Positions 55,385-64,000 of a stretch of DNA of 64,000 nt are shown here, one piece after another; position 1 is the stretch's first letter; each line of letters starts with the position of its first letter. The notes below the pieces were generated by a model that was not told where the DNA came from, searched no databases, and saw nothing but the letters and a program-made list of their open reading frames with translations. The stretch covers positions 564,501 to 628,500 of the forward strand of contig OX421498.1 of assembly GCA_949126835.1 (NCBI GenBank). Direction: 5' to 3'. The DNA is from Anisus vortex. Its lineage: Eukaryota > Mollusca > Gastropoda > Planorbidae. The position numbers and the translations under genes were made by a program.

Positions 55385-57325
55385 GGCGAATGCGTCCTTC
55401 GAGTAAACTTAACAGTAAAGTGCTGCCCTTGTTGGCTTCCTTTGTGCCGACCCTGGCCTATACAATTTTGAAATAGTACATAAGACTTCAAACTTGTTTA
55501 GAATATGGAACCACGCACTTTCATCACAACACACAAAAAAACACCCCACAATGAGGTAGAACTAAAAACTATATACTGAATTTTACATTTAGTTCAAAAT
55601 GATCTACAATCTAAATACGAATTCCTAGAAAAATGTTGTTTTGTGTTTTTAAGCAATGGCGTCTAGTCCTGAAGAGATGTATCATCTGTACTTTTCATTT
55701 TGTCTGTTTGAACCAATCTGTTAAAGATACCGGTACCGGTACTTTCTTGTTTCCTGCGTATTCCAATACTCTGCTATTTGTCAAATGAATTCAGGAAAAG
55801 ATAATTCGCGCTTAACTAGCTAACAGCGTGTAATATAAACTAGAAAGGGGTCGTAATTCATGTCAAACCACACACACACACACACTCACACAGACACACA
55901 CACAATCTTACTCAGACTTTCACATCCGCTTCAGCCCCCATCCTGCACTAGACATAAAAATTCTGGCCATTTTAGATGTAAAAAGAAAAGGGAGAGAATA
56001 AAGGAAGAAATATGTCTGTCAGAGGAATTCAAAAGTATAGGTTGTCTGCCGATCATCCCTGCCTAACAAAAAGACATGAAAAGCTCTCCACCGTCTCTTC
56101 AATATAGCCATGAATACGAGCCCATATTGCCCCTTGCCCAATCTCTACTCTAACTGGTCTTTTGGGTTTCTAGAATTTCCCGCCAATTTCCCTAAAGCTC
56201 GATACCGATGCCGTCTTCCCTTTATTTTTCTTTTTTTTTTTCTAACTCGTTCAAGCCGATCTTACCGCTTACCTCCCTTTTTTCTTTACGTTGGGCAAGA
56301 AAATGAAAAAAATGACACAAACGGAACACCGTAAGTATGATCACTCGTTCTGAGAGGAAGTAAATAATGATGAGATAGCTACAGTTTTATGAGTTTAATT
56401 TCGTAGTTATTTTTTTATTAGTTTGACATTACTTGCCAACTAAAATGTAAAAACACATTATTTTTGAAAACATTTATTTATTTTAATATACTATAATTTA
56501 GCAATTGCAGTAAACAAAGATTATTCGCATGGACATAATTATTGTTCAATTAAATCGGTGGAAGTGTTGGAAATATGTATAAACAAAAAATATATATTAA
56601 TGACAACTAAATAGATCTAGATCTATATTTTTCCAATCAAGTTTGAAATATAAAAAAAGGCATTCGTTTAACACCGAGGTCCACACACACACATAAAGGG
56701 AAATAAATTAAAGCGCACACCAAAGGGAACTAACTCAATTCACACTGTCGCCACCAGAATTGCGTTTTCATTCGTTAAACTTCCGTTAATTAATGACAGC
56801 TTCTTCCATTTTTGTCTTTTTTTTTTCAAATTTAGGCTTCACGCATTGAGCTTTCCTCGAGTTCTGTTAACGTCCGATCTGATCACTGACCTAACGGCAA
56901 GACGCCCCTTATTACGTTTAGCGCCCCATGCCCCCCTCCAGCCCAATCTCATTTTTCGATTTTCTATTTGTCTTTTCCACATTCGCCCCATCTATTCCAC
57001 GGAAAGACAAAATTTGGTTCATTCTTGTCCCTCTTCTGAAAAAAAAACTTAAAAAAAAACAAGAAGATAAAGTCCGCAAAGTTAAAAGTTTTTATGCCTT
57101 TGGCTAAACAGCTTTAATTAGTTTCCTCTCCTGGCCTTTAATGTTTAATCACAATGTTGCCCCAAAGTTTACAGAAAAATTTGATTTCCAGACTTCCAGT
57201 TTGACCTACATTTGAGATTAATTTTGTTTAAAGTTCGTGTTTTTATTCTTATGTAACAATGAAATAGAAGAAGATTACAAAAATCTGCAAATTTCTTTTT
57301 CTCATTTTCTTTATTAAGTCATAGG
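55385..57325. other. Intergenic; (CA)n at 55868-55903; otherwise nothing recognised
   Basis: T-rich frames at 56110-56334 and 56846-57052 show no domain. A repeated TACCGGTACCGGTAC motif at 55729 recalls 28752. Confidence 0.45.
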
Positions 57326-57327
57326 CT

Positions 57328-57551
57328 TGTATCTTGTATCTTGTATCTTGCATCTTGTATTTGGTATCTTGTATCTTGTATCTTGTATCTTGTATTTTGT
57401 ATCTTGTATCTTGTATATTGTATCTTGTATTTGGTATCTTGTATCTTGTATATTGTATCTTGTATTTTGTATCTTGTATCTTGTATCTTGTATCTTGTAT
57501 CTTGTATCTTGTATCTTGTATCTTGTATCTTGTATCTTGTATCTTGTATCT
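57328..57551. repeat. (TATCTTG)n 7-bp repeat, about 32 copies
   Basis: Heptamers with scattered GTATTTG, GTATATTG variants. Since 7 is not a multiple of 3, all three frames of both strands look repetitive; open stretches are artefacts. Confidence 0.95.
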
Positions 57552-57744
57552 ATTTTTTCTTTATCCCGTTTATTTATTTTGTTGGTCTTTGTTTCTTGTA
57601 ATAAATATGTATCCTGCATGATCAATTTCATGATATATTTACTCAAGTCATAATGTTGTTTCGACATTATGTATTTATATGACGTCAGCTATATATACCT
57701 ACATACACAATCACACCAACACAAATTCAACCGGTTCGCTGTAT

Positions 57745-58580
57745 ACCAATTACCATTGGCCTCAGAGCTTTCTCAATGTCTGGCCCGAAAGTATGGAATC
57801 TACTTCCCATCCAACTTAGGCGAACAAGTTTTATCGTCACTTTTAGAGAGAACTTAAAAACACATTATTTATTTTAATATTTACCTTCGTACAAAATATT
57901 TTTAGACCCTTACTGTTTTACTTTTATTGCAACTCAGTTAATGATACATTTATTTGGTTTGTCTTATATATGTAAGGTTTCAATATTAATAATTAGCTCT
58001 AGGGTCTATAACCAACACTTTTTAGCTTAGTGATTATATCCATGTTCTTTTGTTTATCAATGTTAAATTCACTCTGAGCTTACATTATGTTTGTTGATCA
58101 ATGTTAAATTCGCTCTGAGCTTACATTATGTTTGTTGATCAATGTTAAATTCACTCTGAGCTTACATTATGTTTGTTGATCAATGTTAAATTCACTCTGA
58201 GCTTACATTATGTTTGTTATTCAATGTTAAATTCGCTCCGAGCTTACATTATGTTTTTTATTCAATGTTAAATTCACTCTAAGCTTACATTATGTTTGTT
58301 GATCAATGTTAAATTCGCTCTGAGCTTATATTATGTTTGTTGATCAATGTTAAATTCACTCTGAGCTTACATTATGTTTGTTATTCAATGTTAAATTCGC
58401 TCCGAGCTTACATTATGTTTCTTATTCAATGTTAAATTCACTCTGAGCTTACATTATGTTTGTTGATCAATGTTAAATTCGCTCTGAGCTTATATTATGT
58501 TTGTTGATCAATGTTAAATTCACTCTGAGCTTACATTATGTTTGTTGGCAGCGCTATACAAATATTATTATTTTTATTGA
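57745..58580 (+). mobile_element. LINE 3' end (PKVWNLL-type) with internally amplified 3' UTR
   Basis: FSMSGPKVWNLLPIQLRRTS continues FIVTFRENLKTHYLF and a stop (near 57873). The 3' UTR then runs into a 41-bp tandem array and ends GTTGGCAGCGCTATACAAAT ATTATT. It is the same family as 7826-8272, where the 41-bp unit occurs once. Confidence 0.75.
58050..58541. repeat. 41-bp tandem repeat, 12 copies, inside the LINE 3' UTR
   Basis: Unit GATCAATGTTAAATTCACTC TGAGCTTACATTATGTTTGT T. Variants (CACTCTGAG, CGCTCTGAG with TATATT, ATTCAATG with CGCTCCGAG) recur in a four-unit order, so copies 5-8 correspond to copies 9-12 (164-bp period). Confidence 0.93.
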
Positions 58581-58581
58581 G

Positions 58582-59445
58582 AGATGTGACATCAATTAGG
58601 ACCCTTTTCAAAATAGACAATGAGACTTAATCAGCGGTTAGGATTAATACAAAATACTATTTTTCTCAAAGATATACCAGCCACAACTCAAAACCAGATA
58701 CACACTAATGGACAAACTACACATCACAAACCAGAACACACTACATGAAAAAGGCGGCCAAATACAGCAAACACCACAGTATCAAGCCGTAAACTGCAAA
58801 GACACTTCGCCAGACACCGCCATTGCAACATTGGCACAAAGCACTATCAAAGGGAGATAGACATACACTAACATCATAGACACATCAAACTAAACATAGA
58901 CACATCAACGGACACCATCAGAGTAACTTAGACATACCAGATAAGGAACAAGCCACTACGCAAAATGTCGAAGTGCCACATTCTTTGAACACCCCAACTC
59001 AAACAGCATAGACACACACACACCCACCACATCCTGGACACACCACCACACACACACCACATCCTGGACACACCACCACACATTATAAGAGATAGATTAC
59101 CACAATGCCCCCACTACGAATCATAAATCACAATTTGAGTAATGGCTGCCAATAGCACAAAGCTGTACGGTCCAGTCTCTGTATCCATTTCTCAAGAGGC
59201 CTGTTCTGTTCGTTAGTACTTAAACAGAACCTGACAACCTTTGACCCGTTTCTAGATCTTTGAGTGACTGAGAGTTAATAATAAACATACATCTTAAGAT
59301 CGGGGATTCCCTGCCAACTTTTTCTTTCTTACACCCGTGCTGCCAATCGAGCAGATTTTATAAGTAGACTATCTTGAAATAAAAGACTTTACACTTAAGA
59401 ACATTTTAAAATATGTTTTAAGTCTTACTTTAATAAAAAGAAAAA
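58582..59445. other. Intergenic, A/C-rich strand 58690-59100
   Basis: CACA-rich with a duplicated CACCACATCCTGGACACACC at 59024 and 59058. No gene seen. Confidence 0.45.
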
Positions 59446-59449
59446 AAAG

Positions 59450-59685
59450 TTTCTCGTTGGACCGATTTGATCCATACGGCATGTTCACGGGTTTCTAAGC
59501 ATACTAAGAGAGTGTGTGGCCGGCACAATGCCCAGCCGTTATATTTTTCCCTAACTAATATCAGGTACCATCAGAGCTGCATGAACTCTGGGATACCCTG
59601 CGGACTCGGGAACAAATCCATCACCAGGTTTCTAGCCCAGGACCTTCGGAACGCAAGTCGACGCTCTGCCTCTGGTTCACCAAGC
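59450..59685 (-). mobile_element. SINE family A
   Basis: Plus text ACCGATTTGATCCATACGGC, GTGTGTGGCCGGCACAATGC, CATCACCAGGTTTCTAGCCC and AGGACC is the reverse of the family including a degraded B-box. Confidence 0.6.
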
Positions 59686-59921
59686 ATCATTAGATTTATT
59701 AAGCAAAGAAGAAAATTGAAAAAGTTAAAACTTGTATATGATATAGTTCTGTCTTTTTGTTGTTCGTTTAACGTTTTATAAAAACAAGATATCAAAAACG
59801 ATTTAACGTATTCTAAGATTACGTACTTTAGTCGATAAATGATATTTTTAAAGGTTTAAATGATTCCTTGAAAATTAACCATGTATTTTTTTTTCAAACA
59901 TTTAAGCAAATAGGCATATTG

Positions 59922-60236
59922 CTCGATTACTTCCAAACGATAACATGGATCATTAGCTCGATTACTTCTAAACGATAACATGGATCATTAGCTCGATTAC
60001 TTCTAAACGATAACATGGATCATTAGCTCGATTACTTCTAAACGATAACATGGATCATTAGCTCGATTACTTCTAAACGATAACATGGATCATTAGCTTG
60101 ATTACTTCTAAACGATAACATGGATCATTAGCTTGATTACTTCTAAACGATAACATGGATCATTAGCTCGATTACTTCTAAACGATAACATGGATCATTA
60201 GCTTGATTACTTCTAAACGATAACATGGATCATTAG
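59922..60236. repeat. 35-bp tandem repeat, 9 copies
   Basis: Unit CTCGATTACTTCTAAACGAT AACATGGATCATTAG; CTCG/CTTG variants in copies 5 and later. Exact 35-bp spacing from 59922. Confidence 0.97.
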
Positions 60237-60237
60237 C

Positions 60238-60680
60238 ATATTTTCTAGTAAATTATATTTTAAACTGTTTTTTTTAAAATGTAAAACAAAGGAAATCTCA
60301 AGAGAATAAGTTTATTGTAATACATTTTTTATTATTTATTCAAACAAACTCAATGTAGTTTTATACATGAATTTGATTTTCTTCAGAAGATGATTATTAT
60401 AAAACCATTTGTCACAATATTAAGAGAAATAATTAAAGCCCTTACGAATTACGATATTGTTTTGTCAATGTCTTTACATTTAATGTACCCACTTTACTAA
60501 ACAGACGTTTATTCTGACCGAGCTCCTATTACTCCGTTTAGTACTAGTTTTTACCAAAGTATATTAACAAAGGGCAGGTAAGTCAGTAATCATTGTATAG
60601 CCAAATGGCCCAAGGAGGAAAAGGGGAACAATCGTATTTTTGATGAGGTGAAGATAACTTGATATGTCACAAAAATCGAG
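60238..60680. other. Intergenic, AT-rich
   Basis: Nothing recognised. Confidence 0.5.
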
Positions 60681-60689
60681 AAGTTTGTA

Positions 60690-61116
60690 CAAGAATGTTT
60701 GAACGCTGATAATACATTCTCTATGGCACAGAGACCTGGAGAGTCACCAACACTGTGAGCAATAATTTCCAAAATTTTGTCAACGGCTTCCTATGCAACA
60801 TACTAATGATTTGGTGGACAGCAGAATTAAAGATCACCGACTTATGGCGGCAAACAAACCAGGACAAAAGTGGCGCTGGATTGGGCACACCCTACGAAAA
60901 CCCCCACAGGACATGACCCGTCAGGCTCTTCAATGGAACCCACAGAGATAGAGACGGGTTGGTCGCCATAAGACCACCTGGAGACGCTCCTGTGAAGAGG
61001 AAATGACAAGCTGCAACCTTTCATGGGGCGTACTAAAAAAAATGGCTGCCCAGAATCGAGTGCGGTGGAGAGCAGTTGGGGAGGAACTATGTTCCACGAG
61101 GAACCAAAGGGACTAA
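60690..61116 (+). mobile_element. LINE C-terminus (WRWIGHTLRK-type endonuclease-reverse transcriptase), pseudogene
   Basis: First frame YGTETWRVTNTVSNNFQNFV continues to ITDLWRQTNQD; after a frameshift, KWRWIGHTLRKPPQDMTRQA, LQWNPQR, a stop, then RRVGRHKTTWRRSCEEEMTS and on to VRWRAVGEELCSTRNQRD and a stop. The WRWIGHTLRK...TRQALxWNPQGxRxxGRPxxTWRR signature is typical of widespread invertebrate LINEs. It has one frameshift and one stop. Confidence 0.85.
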
Positions 61117-61119
61117 TCA

Positions 61120-61580
61120 TGTCAACAAGATAATACATTATAAGAAGGAGAATAATACGTATCGTTATGTAAGTTTCTAATTGTTGTAATTTGTGGACAA
61201 ACAAGTCACCGCCCTACAGAGATGACATCAAGTATTGAGATAGACCTTTACTTTCTTTACTATTAAAGCAAGAAATTTTGATAAACAAGATGTTGGTACA
61301 ATGAATAAAAAGAAACAACATTGCAGGAAGATCAATCACTGTATCATCTAATATTTGAAAGGTCAAGGCTATAGAGATTCCCAAATATTATTATTTTAAG
61401 GAGCTCAATGTATTCTTACATTTCAGGAGATAAGCTTCCTTTTACTGTTCCGCTCAGCGCATTCTTACTTTTACGGAGCTTAAAGTTTTCTTTCTGTTGA
61501 AAGTTAAGAAAGGACCTCCTTTTTATATGAAATTTGACATATTAGGAATCATAAAGCACAGTTAACTAATTTCTTTGGTT
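61120..61580. other. LINE 3' flank and intergenic
   Basis: No separate feature recognised. Confidence 0.5.
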
Positions 61581-61584
61581 ACTA

Positions 61585-61640
61585 GCATACAAAACAATGG
61601 TGTGGCCAATTCAATGTCCAGCAGACTATTCTTACCCCAA
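61585..61640 (-). mobile_element. SINE family A remnant
   Basis: AACAATGGTGTGGCCAATTC AATGTCCAGCAGACT recalls the reversed tail TGTGTGGCCAGCACAATGCC. Confidence 0.35.
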
Positions 61641-62200
61641 CATGGGCAACCTCACAAAAAAACCGTATTATTACCGTTGGTTCTCAGGATTTGTACCAGA
61701 TCCTTCAGTACGGCGACACGGCACTATTTTTCTAGACCATCTCTGCTGTCTTCTTGAAGGTGTGAGTGGTAGGTGGTACTTGAAATGAAGACACACGCGG
61801 GCTGCTCATAAAGTGTTCCCTGAAATAAATTGGCACGCTGCAGACATTCTTTTAAAATCATTACCACACACACACACACCAGACCACACATGTAACACAC
61901 ACACACACACACACGCAGTGAAAGCTGAAGTGAAGTGGAAGAACTAGAAAAGAAAAGTCTCGCCAATTGTCTGTAGTTGAGCTGCAAGACAAGGGTCAAT
62001 CGTTGCAAGAGAGATAGAGAGACAGAGAGAGAGAGACAGACGGAGAGTACTGATTCCTGATTCATCCATATTGGCCACAATGCACTGAATTCAAGTCTGG
62101 AAGTGATTTATTTCAAGATACGGAAAGTGGAAAACTGGGAGATGGGTGGGGGGGGGGGGGGGTCTACTGACATTTAAAAGCAAAATCTTCTATTTCGGTT
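61640..62200. other. Intergenic; (CA)n tracts at 61864-61914; G run 62148-62162
   Basis: Low-complexity tracts; nothing coding seen. Confidence 0.5.
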
Positions 62201-62212
62201 AGGCTCGTGAAG

Positions 62213-62378
62213 GGGTGGGGTGGGAGGGTGAATGTGTGTGTATGTGGGGTAGGAGGGTGAATGTGTGTGTATGTGGGGTGGGAGGGTGAATATGTGTGTA
62301 TGTGGGGGGGAGGGTGAATGTGTGTGTATGTGGGGTGGGAGGGTGAATGTGTGTGTATGTGGGGGGGGGAGGGTGAAT
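62213..62378. repeat. G/T-rich minisatellite, about 5 copies of 31-34 bp
   Basis: Unit GGGAGGGTGAATGTGTGTGT ATGTGGGGT with variable G number. The G-runs could form quadruplex-like structures. Confidence 0.92.
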
Positions 62379-62780
62379 GTTCTAATGTAGAATTCACAAA
62401 TCTGATCTGTAGGCCTATACTTCTAAATATATTGCATTGCTCTGATATATAATGAATAGAAGTATTATTTATTAGAAGGTTGAGTTGAATGCATTAATAC
62501 TTGCTGTTCACGACACATATGTCGCAACAGAGACCAATTTTGACAAGAAAACTGGACGTTTTAATACGACATTGAAATATGATAAAACTGCTAATTTCTG
62601 TTTTGAAATTGTCTCTTTTATTTATGTGACAAGAGCGAAACCAGACTTTGGTTCAAGTTAGTTCTGGGTTAAAATCGAATTTCCTTCTATTTTCTGTTGT
62701 GCATTAATAGAGCTTGATTCGTGAATAACTTGATTAAAACATGACATTCTAAAAAAAAAGGTTACAAAAAAAATTTAAAC

Positions 62781-64000
62781 CAGTGGTTCCCAACCTTCTT
62801 AGTTCTGCGACCCATTAATACAGCTTCTCCCTATGTGGCGACCCCGACTTATTTTTCTCGCTATGCTATTACTGTAATTTGCTACTGTTAAAAATGTAAA
62901 AATGATTGTAAACATCTGATAATCAGGATTTATTATTATTGTTACAAATTGAACATAATTAAAGCATAATAGTGATCCATCACAAAACAATATGTACGGT
63001 AATTATATATTGCGAGATATTATTTTTTTTCTAATTACAACATGAACGTCAGTTCTAATGTAAACATCGCTCCTTTCTAATCGGATCAGAAATTCTCGCG
63101 TTAGTCTTTCTAAGAGCACAACAAAGATCTTCTTTCTCAACAAGTCTACTTCTGTATTTAGCATTGACAACAAGCTGTTTCACAAAGATATGTTTGTTGG
63201 AAATGGAATATGAAGGTGCAAAGCAAGTCTCAGACAAAAAAGGATATGAATGCAAACACTTGATGCAGATCTTTGTCATGGACACTGTAGAGAAATAAGT
63301 TTTAGCTGCATCGCTGTTAATAAGTACGATGGACACTTCTTGTGTAGTCTCATGAACATCTTCAACTCTCACTGTGAATGGACTTCTGTCAAATGGAACA
63401 AACTGGGTTTCAGGTGAAGATGGATTCCCTTTCAAACAATAATGTCTGCACTTCTCTCTGCCCTTCTCTCTGCACTTCTCTCTGCCCTCCTCAACGTCAT
63501 CCATGCACCGGGCGAGTCTTCAGAGAGGGAAATTATTTTCTCATTGAAATGTTCATTTAGACTTTATACTATACAATAGACTTTACAATATATTCACAAA
63601 AGAATTTACATAAGATTTCGCGTTAGACTTTTAGAATCAATTTACACAAAGGTAATTTTGTTTTCCTTATTAAACACTATAATATTGTATATGAAATGTG
63701 TTTTTGTAAGTTTTATTGTGAGTCTAGAACGAATAAATTTGATTAACATTGAATCATGTAAAGAAAAATTGCCCCAGTTTTTGTCGCTTTCGCATTTCGT
63801 CGCTTTTGGATTTCGTCGCTTTTATTTGGACTAATTATAGGCCTAAATAAAAATGTTTTCATGAAAAAAATATATTTCAATTTCAGATAAAAGAAAAATT
63901 TAAAAGACTTGACTATGTTGTTGGTACATACCAAGGTGACACGCCGGTACCTAAACTGACCCGGTGTCGTGTTAACCTGATTATCAGGTGTCGAAATCGA
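62781..64000. mobile_element. SPIN-like hAT transposon, left end and decayed body (continues off the right edge)
   Basis: Starts CAGTGGTTCCCAACCTTCTT AG, then GTGGCGACCCCGAC. The subterminal stretch at 62870-63030 has GTTACAAATTGAACATAATT AAAGCATAAT and AATTATATATTGCGAGA, which I recognise from memory as SPIN-type hAT sequence. The transposase end follows on the minus strand from 63055. The right end and target duplication lie beyond the window (left flank ATTTAAAC). Confidence 0.75.
63055..63504 (-). pseudogene. hAT transposase, C-terminal part (SPIN-like), decayed
   Basis: Minus-strand frame of 149 residues. Residues from about 30 onward read NPSSPETQFVPFDRSPFTVR, then VEDVHETTQEVSIVLINSDA, then CLHSYPFLSETCFAPSYSIS. 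A shift follows and then KYRSRLVEKEDLCCALRKTN and ARISDPIRKERCLH. The KYRSRL...LRxxLxxxxPRI-like end is the dimerisation region (hATC) at the C-terminus of hAT transposases. The conserved middle (A-T-YLCE-xFS) is replaced by an unrelated reading, showing a local frameshift. The first about 30 residues (repeats of GREKCREK) come from a short tandem duplication at 63444-63486. N-terminal catalytic domains are absent, so it cannot encode an active enzyme. Confidence 0.7.

Noticed and set aside
56110..57052. Two T-rich plus frames (74 and 68 codons) as small genes
   Set aside because: No domain, signal peptide or splice pattern; composition matches surrounding pyrimidine-rich DNA.

Overview
This is eukaryotic, intron-rich, AT-rich and extremely repeat-rich DNA. 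It is most likely from a gastropod mollusc, perhaps a freshwater pulmonate. The case rests on three things: a secreted multi-repeat cadherin-like gene with short exons and long introns, many truncated non-LTR retrotransposon (LINE) 3' ends and tRNA-derived SINEs, and a hAT transposon whose end and transposase tail look like the SPIN group, a group I recall being reported in a pond snail. The species call is inference; nothing in the window names it.

Layout. Positions 1-4344 (minus strand) hold the 5' part of a cadherin-like gene: three coding exons with consistent splice phases, giving a signal peptide, about five cadherin-like repeats and the start of a Thr-rich stalk, then running off the left edge. 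Its introns carry two minisatellites (27 bp and 26 bp units), a LINE remnant and poly-G. Positions 4345-15850 are non-coding with microsatellites, LINE and SINE fragments, a 44-bp tandem repeat and a hAT-like MITE. Positions 16852-20519 (minus strand) hold the last three coding exons of a second gene: a cysteine-rich, probably secreted and membrane-anchored protein of unknown family whose 5' exon(s) were not found. An 11-bp minisatellite of about 480 bp lies about 50 bp from its exon A acceptor.

From 21 kb to the right edge I see no convincing host gene. This part is tandem arrays: 30-bp, 20-bp and 54-bp units, 91 apparently identical 40-bp units over 3.64 kb, and 41-bp and 35-bp units. Between them lie SINEs, LINE 3' ends of at least three or four lineages, non-autonomous DNA transposons, and at the right edge a decayed SPIN-like hAT element with the C-terminal part of its transposase.

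The two host genes are on the same strand, but nothing shows that they act together. Most long open frames here lie inside tandem arrays whose unit is a multiple of 3, or lacks stops in some frame, and are not genes. The strongest leads are the SPIN-like and OC1-like hAT elements (possible horizontal transfer), the perfect 40-bp array, the orphan cysteine-rich gene, and the higher-order structure in the 54-bp and 41-bp arrays.
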